DNA from: Pantoea dispersa
Lineage (GTDB): Bacteria; Pseudomonadota; Gammaproteobacteria; Enterobacterales; Enterobacteriaceae
NCBI RefSeq assembly: GCF_014155765.1
Contig: NZ_SCKT01000005.1
Location: 272,016 to 336,015 of the forward strand
Length of the DNA: 64,000 nucleotides
Reading direction: 5' to 3'
Shown here piece after piece: positions 43,686 through 52,802 of this stretch. A model generated the notes under the pieces. It was not told where the DNA came from. It ran no database searches and was given only the letters and a program-made list of their open reading frames with translations. Position numbers and translations under genes: made by a program. How positions within the stretch are numbered: position 1 is the first letter of the stretch; the number at the start of each line of letters is the position of its first letter.

Positions 43686-46600
43686 ATGCTGAATATGCTT
43701 TTTGCGGTGCTGACCAGCCGCCTCGCCTGGGGTTTTGTCGGCATTACCGCGCTTTCCTTTATCATCTGGGTGATTGGCCCGGTGTTTTCCATTGTCGACT
43801 CGCGGCCGCTGGAGCCAGAGCAGAACCGCATCATCAGTATTGCGCTGCTCTATCTGGTCTGGGGGCTGAGCCAGGCGATTCCGCGCCTGTATAACTTCTG
43901 GCTCAACCGCAAACTGATGTCGAGCCTCGAAACCAGCAAAAGCGATGCGCCGGAGCAGGACCGCAAACGCCTGACCAATGAAGAACAGGTGCTGGCGAGC
44001 CGTTTCTCCGAAGCCACCGACATGCTGAAAAAAGCGCACTTCCAGCGCGCCAGCAGCAAGGGCGCGCCTTTCTGGGCGCAGCGCTTCAGCCATCAATACC
44101 TCTACCAGCTGCCGTGGTACATGATCATTGGCGCTCCGGGTGCCGGTAAAACCACCGCGCTGGTCAATTCCGGGCTGCAGTTCCCGCTGGCGGACAAGTT
44201 CGGCAAAGCGGCGCTGCGCGGCATTGGCGGCACGCGCAACTGCGACTGGTGGTTCACCAACGAAGCGGTGCTGCTGGATACCGCCGGTCGCTATACCACC
44301 CAGGAGAGCCAGCAGGAGCGCGACGCCAGCGAGTGGCATCACTTTCTCGACCTGCTGCGCAAATATCGCGGCCGTCAGCCCGTCAATGGCGTGATTGTCA
44401 CGCTCAGCGTCTCCGATTTACTGACGCAATCGCCGGAAGCGCAGCGCAATCAGGCGATCGCACTGCGTCAGCGGCTGATGGAGCTGCACGATCGCCTTGG
44501 CATTCGCTTCCCGGTTTATGTGCTGGTCACCAAAACCGACCTGCTCAAAGGTTTCCGCAGCTACTTCGCTTCGCTGGATAAAACCCAGCGCGAGCAAATC
44601 TGGGGCTTTACCTTCCCGTGGGCGCAGGCATCGACCGCAGAGTTTGAGCTCAACAGCCAGTTTCAGCAGGAGTATTCACTGCTGCAGCAGCGTCTGGATG
44701 CCGGTATGGCCGATACGCTGCTGGCGGAAAGCGATGCGCAGGCACGGGCGGAGAGCTATCTGTTCCCGCAGGAGTTCGCCGCGCTGCGCCCGCTGCTGGC
44801 GGAGGCGCTGGATACGCTGTTTGCCCGCTCTGATTTCGAAACCCAGTTCGCGCCGCGCGGTATCTATTTCGCCAGCGGTACTCAGGAAGGGCTGCCGTTT
44901 GACCGCGTGATGGGCGAGCTGAGCCGCGCCCTGCATCTGCCGGGACAGCGCAGCGGCGAGTCCGGCAGCTGGGACCAGGTCGACAAAGAGTCACCGATCC
45001 CACCGAACAAAGGCCAGAGCTTCTTCCTGAAAGGCGTGCTGGAAAATGTCATCTTCCAGGAGTCGGGCCTGGCGGGCAGTAACCGCTGGTGGGAGCTGCG
45101 CAATCGCGCCGGATTGTGGTCCGGCTATCTGGCGCTGCTGGTGCTGGTACTGATTGCCGGAGCGCTGTGGCTCACCAGCTACAGTAAAAACAAAGCCTAT
45201 TTGCAGGAGATGGCGGGTAAAACGCCGCAGGTGGAACAGCTGGGACAACAGCTGGAACGCCAGGGCAATGGCGATCTGTTTGCGCTGGTGCCGTATCTCA
45301 ACACGCTGCTGCAGCTGCCGAAAAGCGCCGACTTCTCGCTGGAAGATCCCCCGCTGACGCGCCGCATGGGGCTGTATCGCGGTACCGAAGTCAGCGACGC
45401 CACGCGCACCCTGTATGACAAAGCGCTGAAACAGCTGCTGCTGCCGCAGGTGGCGCAAAACATCACCCGCTGGCTGCGCAACGACAACGGCAGCGATGCG
45501 GATTACAGCTACGAAGCGCTGAAAGCTTACCAGATGCTGTATCAGCCAAAACATTATGACGGCAAATTCCTGCATGCCTGGCTGATGCTGAATATTAGCC
45601 GCGAACTGCCGCAAAACGTGACGCAGCAGGAAGTGAAACAGCTGGCGTGGCATCTGCAGCAGCTGCTGGAGACACAGATTCAGTCCTCGCCGTACGCGAA
45701 GGATGACGCGCTGGTAAAGCGCGAGCAGGCGCTGATTAATCAAATGCCGCTGTCGCAGCGCGTCTACGGACGTCTGAAGCGCCTGCTGCAGCGTGACGGC
45801 AGCCTGCAACCGGTCACCCTCGCGGCGCTGGGCGGGCCGCAGAGTGAGCTGGTGTTTTCACGCAAAAGCGGCAAATCGGTCAATGACGGCGTGGCCGGCC
45901 TGTTCACGCCAGACGGTTACTGGCAGCACGTCGATAAACAAATCGCACCGGTCACGCAGGCGCTATTCCAGGATGATGTCTGGGTGCTGGGCGGCGTTGC
46001 GTCGCCGGAGAACAGTCAGCAGACCGATCTCGCGGTACGCCAGCTCTACGTGCAGGATTACATCCGCCAGTGGGAGCAGTTCCTCAGCGATATTCAGCTC
46101 AACAGCAGCGCGGATTTGTCGCAGCGCATCAACACCGCACGTCTTCTGTCGGGCAACCACTCGCCACTGCGCCAGCTGGTGGTTAACCTTAGTAAGCTGC
46201 TGACGCTGAACCGCGCACAGCCGGATGAGCAAAGTACCCAGGCACAGCCGGCGACGGGCAACAGCGCCACGCGCACTTTAGAAGCGCTGTTCAGTTCCTC
46301 CAAAGCCAGCGCGGCGCCGGGCCAGGGCGCAGCCCAGCAGGCACCGGAGCAGGCGGTGGCGGTGCACTTTGCGCCTGTGCTGGAGCTGGCACAGCCGCTG
46401 CAGCAGGGCAGTAAAGTGCTGGCGGTGGATGATTTTCTGCATCAGATCGACGATCTCTACCGCTATCTGACGGCGGTGCAGGACGCCGCCAATAGTGGCA
46501 TGCCGCCGCCTTCCGGCGATGCCATCAGTCGTCTGCAGGCCAGCGCCGGTCGCTTACCGGGTTCGCTGCAGAATATGGTTTCCAGCATGGCCGTGGGCGC

Positions 46601-47315
46601 CAGCAGCGATGCACAGCGCCGCGATATGGATAACGTGCGCAAGCGCATCACCATGGAAGTGGGCAGCTTCTGCCGCCAGGCGATTGCCGGCCGTTATCCG
46701 CTGGTGCGCAATGCGCGCAGCGAAGTGACGCCGGACGATCTGGCGCGCATGTTCGCGCCGGGCAGCGGGCTGATGGACAGCTTCTTCCGCGACAATCTGG
46801 CCAGCAAAGTGGATACCACCAATACGGCGTGGCGTTTCACGCCAGGTATCGACGGCAAAACGCTACCGGGCGGTGAGGCGCTGCTGCGTCCGTTCCAGCA
46901 GGCGCAGTCGATTCGTGATGCCTTCTTTGCTAACGGGGCGACCACGCCGTCGTTCCGCGTCACGCTGCGTACGGTGAAGATGGATAACGACATTCTCAAC
47001 CTGACGCTCGACGTCGATGGCCAGATTCTGCGTTACAGCCACGGCCCGCAGGCGGTGCAGATGGTGAGCTGGCCCGGACCGGGCGGCACCAGCCAGGTGC
47101 GGATGCAGCTTGGCCTGACCAACGGCACCACCTCAACGCTGGTGACCAGCGGTCCGTGGGCGCTGAACCACTTCTTTGATCGCGCTCGTTTGACCGCGGT
47201 CGGTGGCCTGACCCGCGAGGCCAGTTTTAACGTCGATGGCCATCAGGTCACGTTGTCGTTCACCCCTGGCAGTATTCGTAACCCGTTCCAGCTTCCCGGC
47301 TTTAGCTGCCCCTGA
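43686..47315 (+). CDS. tssM: T6SS inner-membrane protein TssM (IcmF)
   Basis: 1209 residues. Two N-terminal membrane segments, a cytoplasmic domain with Walker A GAPGAGKTT at 149-157 and a DTAGRY switch region near 200, a third membrane segment at about 480-500 (GLWSGYLALLVLVLIAGAL) and a large periplasmic part ending in the beta-rich domain that binds TssJ. Full-length; Walker A is intact, unlike some homologues. Core of the TssJLM channel. Confidence 0.95.
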   Translation: MLNMLFAVLTSRLAWGFVGITALSFIIWVIGPVFSIVDSRPLEPEQNRIISIALLYLVWGLSQAIPRLYNFWLNRKLMSSLETSKSDAPEQDRKRLTNEEQVLASRFSEATDMLKKAHFQRASSKGAPFWAQRFSHQYLYQLPWYMIIGAPGAGKTTALVNSGLQFPLADKFGKAALRGIGGTRNCDWWFTNEAVLLDTAGRYTTQESQQERDASEWHHFLDLLRKYRGRQPVNGVIVTLSVSDLLTQSPEAQRNQAIALRQRLMELHDRLGIRFPVYVLVTKTDLLKGFRSYFASLDKTQREQIWGFTFPWAQASTAEFELNSQFQQEYSLLQQRLDAGMADTLLAESDAQARAESYLFPQEFAALRPLLAEALDTLFARSDFETQFAPRGIYFASGTQEGLPFDRVMGELSRALHLPGQRSGESGSWDQVDKESPIPPNKGQSFFLKGVLENVIFQESGLAGSNRWWELRNRAGLWSGYLALLVLVLIAGALWLTSYSKNKAYLQEMAGKTPQVEQLGQQLERQGNGDLFALVPYLNTLLQLPKSADFSLEDPPLTRRMGLYRGTEVSDATRTLYDKALKQLLLPQVAQNITRWLRNDNGSDADYSYEALKAYQMLYQPKHYDGKFLHAWLMLNISRELPQNVTQQEVKQLAWHLQQLLETQIQSSPYAKDDALVKREQALINQMPLSQRVYGRLKRLLQRDGSLQPVTLAALGGPQSELVFSRKSGKSVNDGVAGLFTPDGYWQHVDKQIAPVTQALFQDDVWVLGGVASPENSQQTDLAVRQLYVQDYIRQWEQFLSDIQLNSSADLSQRINTARLLSGNHSPLRQLVVNLSKLLTLNRAQPDEQSTQAQPATGNSATRTLEALFSSSKASAAPGQGAAQQAPEQAVAVHFAPVLELAQPLQQGSKVLAVDDFLHQIDDLYRYLTAVQDAANSGMPPPSGDAISRLQASAGRLPGSLQNMVSSMAVGASSDAQRRDMDNVRKRITMEVGSFCRQAIAGRYPLVRNARSEVTPDDLARMFAPGSGLMDSFFRDNLASKVDTTNTAWRFTPGIDGKTLPGGEALLRPFQQAQSIRDAFFANGATTPSFRVTLRTVKMDNDILNLTLDVDGQILRYSHGPQAVQMVSWPGPGGTSQVRMQLGLTNGTTSTLVTSGPWALNHFFDRARLTAVGGLTREASFNVDGHQVTLSFTPGSIRNPFQLPGFSCP

Positions 47316-47329
47316 AACAGGACCTGATA

Positions 47330-48043
47330 ATGACTCATTACGCAGCACCCGGCTGGTACGGCAAATTGCCCAGCTCGGGTGACTTTGTGAAGCGACGCTT
47401 CCCCGATGTGCTGTACCGGCAGTGGTCGAACTGGTTTCAGGTCGGACTGCATCACTGGCAAACCAGTGAAGAGAGTAAAAACGCCCCGTCGCGCGCCTTT
47501 CTCAAAGCGCCGGTGTGGAATTTTGTCGTGCCGCCGATGCTCGGCAGTCAGCTGATCCAGATGGGCTGCCTGATTGCGGCCCGCGACAGCGTCGGCCGCA
47601 ACTATCCGCTGTGTGCGCTGCGCCATTTTACCCCTGCCGAGTGGTCACCGGCGCTGCTGGCCCGCTCGGGCGAGTGGTATCAGCAGGTCGGCAATATGCT
47701 GCTGCGCGTGGTGCAAAACGGCGGTACGCCAGAGCAGCTCGACCAGGCGCTGCTGAGTATTCCGCAGCCCCAGCAGCCGCAAACTGACGGCGAACAATCG
47801 GACATTTTACAGGTGATTGGCGACGGCGAGTCGTCAACGCTCAACTGGAAACTGCCGGGTGACAGCTTCGACCCGCAGTTTTACACCAGCTTCTGGTGGA
47901 CAAACCAGAGCGACGGTTTCCCGCTTTACACCCAGGTGCACAGCGGCAATTTCACCGCACAGCTGTTCTCACTGCTGTTCGACCCGGCCGGCGGGGCAAA
48001 ACCCGGACGAAACGGACTTTATCCTCCGATGTTTGAATCCTGA
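47330..48043 (+). CDS. tagF: T6SS-associated protein TagF
   Basis: 237 residues with the TagF/DUF2094 start (APGWYGKLPSSGDFVKRRFP) and PLCALRHFTP, FWWTNQSDGFPLY. TagF is a post-translational repressor of T6SS firing acting beside, not through, threonine phosphorylation, by binding Fha or assembly factors. Here it is a separate gene, whereas in some genera it is fused to PppA. 14 bp after tssM. Confidence 0.9.
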   Translation: MTHYAAPGWYGKLPSSGDFVKRRFPDVLYRQWSNWFQVGLHHWQTSEESKNAPSRAFLKAPVWNFVVPPMLGSQLIQMGCLIAARDSVGRNYPLCALRHFTPAEWSPALLARSGEWYQQVGNMLLRVVQNGGTPEQLDQALLSIPQPQQPQTDGEQSDILQVIGDGESSTLNWKLPGDSFDPQFYTSFWWTNQSDGFPLYTQVHSGNFTAQLFSLLFDPAGGAKPGRNGLYPPMFES

Positions 48044-48054
48044 GGCCAACCGCT

Positions 48055-49071
48055 ATGACGATGAATATTGACGCGCTGCTGGCGCCGGTCAGCAGTGATA
48101 ACCCCTGCGGCGACAACCTGGAGTATCACGCGGATTACCAGGCGATGGAGCAGGCCAGTACCGGTAAAGCCGAACAGCAGTTTGGCGAGACCATTATCCC
48201 GGCTGAATCTGCGGACTGGAATAAAGTCGAAAAGCTGGCGATTGACTTGCTCAGCCGCAGCAAAGACCTGCGAGTGATGTTAGCGCTTACTCACGCCTGG
48301 ACCGAGCTGAAAGGGCTGCCGGGCTATGCGCAGGGGCTGAAGCTGATTGAGCAGGCGCTGCTGCTGTACTGGGAGCCGCTGTGGCCGCGACTGGAAGAGT
48401 ACGGCGAACAGGATCCGTTTTACCGCATCAACGCGGTGGCGCTGCTGGGCGATAAATCAGCGCTGAGCAGCGCGGTACGCCAGAGCTGGCTGCTGCGCTA
48501 CGCCTCGGATGGCATCACGCTCCGCGATGCCGCAGCGCTGTGCGACGGCAGCAAGACCGAAGTCGCGGACTATCCTGGCGGTCTGCCGCGCCTGACCGAT
48601 GAGCTGGCGCGCGGCGAGCAGCCCGGTATTGAAGCGGTGCTACAGATAAGTGAGCGTTTGCAAACTATTACCGAAACCCTGACCGAACAGCTGGGTGAAG
48701 CGGCGGTGCCGGAGCTGTCGCAGCTGCGCAGGCAGATCGCTATGATCGCCGAACGCTGTCAGGCCACTGACCTCAGCACGCTGCAGCCGGCCGTGGTAAC
48801 AGAGCCGCCGCCGGAACCGAGCGTCGCCGCGCCCGCAGCAGCGGTTCGCACGGCTGACTGGCGCAGCGTGCAGCTCAGTTCGCGCGCCGATGCGCAGCTG
48901 ATGCTGGAGAAGGTGAAGCACTACTTTGCTCAGCACGAACCCAGCCATCCGGCACCGCTGATGATCGACCGCGTACAGCGGCTGATTGAGCTCGATTTTA
49001 TGGACATCATCCGCGATCTGGCGCCAGACGGCGTGCATCAGCTGGAAAATATCTTTGGACGCCGCGACTAA
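48055..49071 (+). CDS. tssA: T6SS assembly protein TssA
   Basis: 338 residues (336 if the ATG at 48061 is used). ImpA_N domain at about 8-125 (LLAPVSSDNPCGDNLEYHADY), then a linker with PPPEPSVAAPAAA and a short C-terminal domain (ARS-type ring-forming) ending MDIIRDLAPDGVHQLENIFG. This is the short TssA1-type, which seeds and caps the tail at the baseplate. 11 bp after tagF. Confidence 0.92.
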   Translation: MTMNIDALLAPVSSDNPCGDNLEYHADYQAMEQASTGKAEQQFGETIIPAESADWNKVEKLAIDLLSRSKDLRVMLALTHAWTELKGLPGYAQGLKLIEQALLLYWEPLWPRLEEYGEQDPFYRINAVALLGDKSALSSAVRQSWLLRYASDGITLRDAAALCDGSKTEVADYPGGLPRLTDELARGEQPGIEAVLQISERLQTITETLTEQLGEAAVPELSQLRRQIAMIAERCQATDLSTLQPAVVTEPPPEPSVAAPAAAVRTADWRSVQLSSRADAQLMLEKVKHYFAQHEPSHPAPLMIDRVQRLIELDFMDIIRDLAPDGVHQLENIFGRRD

Positions 49072-49150
49072 GCGAGCGTAACAACTCAACGCAGCGAGAC
49101 CTGCGCGCCTCCTGCGAAACTTTACCCGCGCACCCTTAATGGAGAAAACC

Positions 49151-49678
49151 ATGGCACCAACGAAATCCAGTGGGCAGAAGTTCATTGCCCGCAATCGCGC
49201 GCCTCGCGTTCAGATTGAATACGACGTGGAAATTTATGGCGCGGAACGCAAAATTCAGCTGCCGTTTGTGATGGGCGTCATGGCGGACCTGGTCGGTAAA
49301 CCACTCGAGCCGCAGGCGAGCCTTGATGAGCGTAAATTCCTGGAAATTGATATCGATAACTTCGATGAGCGCATGAAAGCGCTGAAGCCGCGCGCGGCGT
49401 TTCAGGTGGATAACACGCTCAACGGCGAAGGCAAACTTAACGTCGAACTGACCTTTGAGAGCATGGACGATTTCTCACCGGATGCGATTGCCCGTAAAGT
49501 CGAACCGCTGAGCAACCTGCTGGAAGCGCGTACCCAGCTTTCGAATCTGCTGACCTACATGGACGGCAAAAACGGTGCGGAAGAGCTGATCGGTAAGATT
49601 CTGCAGGATCCAACGCTGTTGAAAGCGCTGACCCACCTGCCGAAGCAGGATGCAAACGCTGAAGGTAAGGAGGAGTAA
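49151..49678 (+). CDS. tssB: T6SS sheath small subunit TssB
   Basis: 175 residues: SSGQKFIARNRAPRVQIEYDVE, then LPFVMGVMADLVGK and DIDNFDERMKAL are the TssB/VipA hallmarks. The ATG at 49151 has GGAG 6-9 bp upstream; a start 4 codons earlier is not supported. With TssC it forms the contractile sheath. 79-bp gap from tssA, 2 bp before tssC. Confidence 0.96.
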   Translation: MAPTKSSGQKFIARNRAPRVQIEYDVEIYGAERKIQLPFVMGVMADLVGKPLEPQASLDERKFLEIDIDNFDERMKALKPRAAFQVDNTLNGEGKLNVELTFESMDDFSPDAIARKVEPLSNLLEARTQLSNLLTYMDGKNGAEELIGKILQDPTLLKALTHLPKQDANAEGKEE

Positions 49679-49680
49679 TC

Positions 49681-51177
49681 ATGACCCAGTCTTCGCATCA
49701 GCAGCAACAGGGCGCCGCGCACTACAGCGAGAATGAACTCAGCGCCCTGCTGAACAAAGAATTTCGTCCAACCAGCGATCAGGCGCGTGCAGCCGTCGAA
49801 AGTGCCGTGAAGACGCTGGCGCAGCAGGCGCTGGAAAACACCGTCACCATCTCGAATGATACCTATCGCACCATCCAGGCGCTGATCGCTGAGATTGACG
49901 ACAAGCTGTCACAGCAGATCAACCAGATTATTCATCATGAAGAGTTTCAGCAGCTGGAGAGCGCGTGGCGCGGTCTGAGCTACCTGGTGAATAACACCGA
50001 AACCGACGAGATGCTGAAAATCCGTTTCATGAGCATCTCCAAGCAGGAGCTGGGACGCAGCCTGAAGCGTTTTAAAGGCGCTGGCTGGGATCAGAGTCCG
50101 CTGTTTAAGAAGATTTATGAGCAGGAGTACGGTCAGTTCGGTGGTGAACCGTTTGGCTGCCTGGTGGGCGATTACTATTTCGATCACAGCCCGCAGGACG
50201 TGGAGCTGCTGGGCGAAATGGCGCGTATCAGCGCGGCGGCACACTGCCCGTTCATCACCGGTACCGCGCCGACCGTCATGCAGATGGAGTCATGGCAGGA
50301 GCTGGCGAACCCGCGCGATCTGACCAAAATCTTCCAGAACACCGAATATGCCGCCTGGCGCAGTCTGCGTGAATCGGAAGATGCCCGTTATCTCGGCCTG
50401 GTCATGCCGCGCTTCCTGGCGCGCCTGCCGTATGGCATTCGCACCAATCCGGTGGATAGCTTTGATTTTGAAGAGCAGACCGATGGCTCAAATCACAACG
50501 GCTACACCTGGAGCAACGCCGCCTACGCCATGGCAGCCAACATCAACCGCTCGTTCAAAGAGTACGGCTGGTGCACCGCGATCCGCGGCGTCGAGTCTGG
50601 CGGTGCGGTTGAAAACCTGCCGTGCCACACCTTCCCGAGTGATGACGGCGGCGTAGACATGAAATGCCCGACGGAGATTGCCATCAGCGATCGTCGTGAA
50701 GCCGAGCTGGCGAAAAACGGCTTCATGCCACTGGTGCACCGCAAAAACTCCGACTTTGCTGCCTTTATTGGTGCGCAGTCGCTGCAAAAGCCTGCGGAAT
50801 ACCATGATGCCGATGCGACCGCCAACGCACGTCTGGCTGCACGCCTGCCGTATCTGTTTGCCTGCTGCCGCTTCGCGCACTACCTCAAGTGCATCGTGCG
50901 CGACAAGATCGGTTCATTCCGCGAGCGTGATGAAATGGAGCGCTGGCTGAACGATTGGGTGATGAGCTACGTCGACGGCGACCCGGCGAACTCGTCACAG
51001 GAAACCAAATCGCGTAAGCCGCTGGCTGCCGCCGAGGTGAGCGTGGAAGAGCAGGAAGATAACCCGGGCTACTACGCCGCGAAATTCTTCCTGCGTCCGC
51101 ACTACCAGCTGGAAGGCCTGACGGTGTCACTGCGTCTGGTATCGAAACTGCCTTCACTCAAATCGAATGAGAATTGA
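49681..51177 (+). CDS. tssC: T6SS sheath large subunit TssC
   Basis: 498 residues with the EvpB/VipB pattern: QQLESAWRGLSYLVNNTETDEML, the conserved PFGCLVGDYYFDHSP, and C-terminal KFFLRPHYQLEGLTVSLRLVSKLP. Full length. It stacks with TssB around the Hcp tube; ClpV recognises the contracted sheath. Last gene of the high-GC first half of the cluster. Confidence 0.97.
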   Translation: MTQSSHQQQQGAAHYSENELSALLNKEFRPTSDQARAAVESAVKTLAQQALENTVTISNDTYRTIQALIAEIDDKLSQQINQIIHHEEFQQLESAWRGLSYLVNNTETDEMLKIRFMSISKQELGRSLKRFKGAGWDQSPLFKKIYEQEYGQFGGEPFGCLVGDYYFDHSPQDVELLGEMARISAAAHCPFITGTAPTVMQMESWQELANPRDLTKIFQNTEYAAWRSLRESEDARYLGLVMPRFLARLPYGIRTNPVDSFDFEEQTDGSNHNGYTWSNAAYAMAANINRSFKEYGWCTAIRGVESGGAVENLPCHTFPSDDGGVDMKCPTEIAISDRREAELAKNGFMPLVHRKNSDFAAFIGAQSLQKPAEYHDADATANARLAARLPYLFACCRFAHYLKCIVRDKIGSFRERDEMERWLNDWVMSYVDGDPANSSQETKSRKPLAAAEVSVEEQEDNPGYYAAKFFLRPHYQLEGLTVSLRLVSKLPSLKSNEN

Positions 51178-51277
51178 TTAACTGCATCAGGCCGTCATGT
51201 ATGGCGGCCAGAATGCTCACAAAGCCTTGCAGTTAACGTGCAGACGCAAAACGCTTATTTGCGAGCCGGCTCCACGT

Positions 51278-51295
51278 TTCGATATTAATATCGAA
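51278..51295. promoter_or_regulatory. 18-bp perfect palindrome upstream of hcp
   Basis: TTCGATATTAATATCGAA, perfectly symmetric, 197 bp upstream of the hcp start. Could be a dimeric regulator's operator. Confidence 0.6.
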
Positions 51296-51314
51296 GAACT
51301 AAAAGATTCATTAT

Positions 51315-51347
51315 TTTTTATTGCTCCCTTCAGTGGGACAATAAAAA
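51315..51347. repeat. strong stem-loop upstream of hcp
   Basis: TTTTTATTG (51315-51323) pairs with CAATAAAAA (51339-51347), and TCCC (51325-51328) with GGGA (51335-51338), one bulged C and a 6-base loop. It is not followed by a U-tract on either strand. Confidence 0.65.
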
Positions 51348-51491
51348 CACTCTCTGAATAAACCATGTAGCGATATTCAGAAAACGAGGCAGAGGTAAAA
51401 TATGGACTGTTTTATTCAGCCCCATGCTTTCCTGTTTGCCATAACGATGCTTTATCAAAGCAGAACGTAAATCAAGCAAGAGAAGATAATT

Positions 51492-51974
51492 ATGGCTATT
51501 GATATGTTTTTAAAAGTTGATGGTGTGACCGGCGAGTCTAAAGACTCCAACCACACCGGCTGGACTGATATTACTTCATTTACATGGGGTGCAAGTCAGC
51601 CAGGCAATATGGCTGTGGGCGGCGGTGGCGGTGCCGGTAAGGTCAACTTTGCTGATCTGAGTGTCGATGCTCTAATTGATAAATCGACAACCGCTATTCT
51701 TAAGTATTGCTCTAGCGGAAAGCATCTTTCTAAAGTTGAGCTTTCAATCTGTAAAGCTGGTGGGCAACAGGTAGAGTATGGCCGTATAACTTTAGAGGAC
51801 GTGTTAGTTACCTCCGTTAACTATACTGGTTCCGATAATAGCGATACTGTTGGTATCACCTACGCATTCCAGGCTTCGAAAGTTAAGCAGCAATACTGGG
51901 AACAAACTTCCTCAGGTGGCAAGGGAGCCGAAAGTAGCGCGGGATGGAACATTAAAGAAAATAAAGAAGCCTAA
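51492..51974 (+). CDS. hcp: T6SS inner tube protein Hcp
   Basis: 160 residues: MAIDMFLKVDGVTGESKDSNHTGW and the beta-barrel pattern of the Hcp1 family, with a GGGGGAG loop and C-terminal VGITYAFQASKVKQQYW. It stacks as hexamers to form the tube and can carry small effectors in its lumen. GC content and codon use are nearer to the following low-GC cargo genes than to tssC, so hcp and the cargo may be inherited as one block. Strong AAGAGAAG-type site upstream. Symbol tssD is a synonym. Confidence 0.96.
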   Translation: MAIDMFLKVDGVTGESKDSNHTGWTDITSFTWGASQPGNMAVGGGGGAGKVNFADLSVDALIDKSTTAILKYCSSGKHLSKVELSICKAGGQQVEYGRITLEDVLVTSVNYTGSDNSDTVGITYAFQASKVKQQYWEQTSSGGKGAESSAGWNIKENKEA

Positions 51975-51981
51975 TTCATTC

Positions 51982-52002
51982 CCCCCCTCATTAAGAGGGG
52001 GG
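51982..52002 (+). repeat. GC-rich hairpin between hcp and the lysozyme gene
   Basis: 8-bp stem CCCCCCTC / GAGGGGGG with loop ATTAA, 8 bp beyond the hcp stop and immediately before the AAGG ribosome binding site of the next gene. No U-tract follows, so it is more likely a pause, partial terminator or 3'-end stabiliser than a full terminator. Confidence 0.7.
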
Positions 52003-52013
52003 TAAGGTTAATT

Positions 52014-52802
52014 ATGATGATAGAACGCACTGTAGGTTTACATGCAATAAATGCACATAAAGATGTTGTCGTAATTCAATCACTACTCGTAAAGAAGGGA
52101 TATAAACTAAGAGTCGATGGAATTTGCGGTAAAAATACAATTGGTGCAATAAGAAATTTTCAGAAAGCATTCATGCATTCACCTGATGCTCGGGTTGATG
52201 TGAATGGCAAAACCTTTGCATTACTGAATGATGATAAAGCGAAGCCTTTAGGAAAAAATAAGGCGAACTCGTCTGTTGATGGTGTTGGTTATAAATATAA
52301 TGTTTCTGGTATGCGCTTAAGCCAGTCTGGTGTGAATCTTCTTAAAAATTATGAAAGTTTGAGACTTAAGCCCTATGATGATCAGACAGGTAAAGATATC
52401 AGTAGCTTTGTGAAAGGCGCCACAATAGGGTATGGCTATCTTATTAGAAGCGCAACAGAGTTTGAGAGCTTTAAAAATGGAATTACATCAACTGAAGCTG
52501 AAACGCTTTTTAAGGATGTGTTAAGAAAGTTTGAAAATGGCGTCAAAAGCTTTATAAAAGTTAATGTAACTCAAAGTCAATTCGATGCACTGACAATTCT
52601 ATGCTATAACATTGGTATAGGTAATGAATCTAAGGGATTTGGAGGATCCACTGTAGTAAAGATTGTGAATGGTGAAAGTAATGATGATCTTGATACTGCC
52701 TGGAAAGCATGGAATAAGAGTCAGGGCAAGGTTAATCGAGGGTTAATAAAAAGACGCGAAACTGAACTCAAAGTCTATTATGAGGCGGATTATACGAGAT
52801 GA
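52014..52802 (+). CDS. candidate T6SS effector: peptidoglycan-binding GH24 lysozyme
   Basis: 262 residues, no signal peptide. Residues 15-55 form a PG_binding_1 domain (VVVIQSLLVKKGYKLRVDG, then NTIGAIRNFQK). Residues 100-255 are a T4-lysozyme-like GH24 domain: catalytic Glu114 in NYES, Asp122/123 in KPYDD, Thr137 in ATIGYGY, and the late GLIKRRETE motif. The usual GYGH is GYGY. It should cut the glycan strand of murein. Low GC, next to hcp and overlapping a secreted small protein by 4 bp, all fitting an effector-immunity pair delivered by Hcp. A phage-type endolysin is the alternative, but no phage genes are near. Confidence 0.85.
   Translation: MMIERTVGLHAINAHKDVVVIQSLLVKKGYKLRVDGICGKNTIGAIRNFQKAFMHSPDARVDVNGKTFALLNDDKAKPLGKNKANSSVDGVGYKYNVSGMRLSQSGVNLLKNYESLRLKPYDDQTGKDISSFVKGATIGYGYLIRSATEFESFKNGITSTEAETLFKDVLRKFENGVKSFIKVNVTQSQFDALTILCYNIGIGNESKGFGGSTVVKIVNGESNDDLDTAWKAWNKSQGKVNRGLIKRRETELKVYYEADYTR

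Larger units (their letters stand above)
51178..51491 (+). promoter_or_regulatory. structured leader/promoter region of hcp
   Basis: 314 bp without a gene, moving from GC-rich to AT-rich. It contains a small GGCCG/CGGCC hairpin (51190-51209), an 18-bp perfect palindrome (51278-51295), a 13-bp bulged stem (51315-51347) and a CTGAATA/TATTCAG arm pair (51354-51380). Such a density of symmetric elements suggests that hcp has its own regulated promoter and a structured 5' end. Confidence 0.6.

Noticed and set aside
42993-44342. 449-codon open frame antisense to tssL and tssM
   Set aside because: Entirely opposite two conserved T6SS genes, composition typical of antisense high-GC DNA.
51202-51217. 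TGGC-N8-TGCT, with GG and GC spaced by 10, as a sigma54 promoter of hcp
   Set aside because: Spacing fits the -24/-12 pattern but the AC of TGGCAC and the first T of TTGC are missing, and it overlaps a GGCCG hairpin. Too weak to call.
52014-52802. Phage origin of the lysozyme gene (prophage remnant)
   Set aside because: The protein has a phage-like fold, but no holin, spanin, integrase or tail genes adjoin, and it follows hcp directly with a coupled secreted partner; T6SS cargo is the simpler reading.
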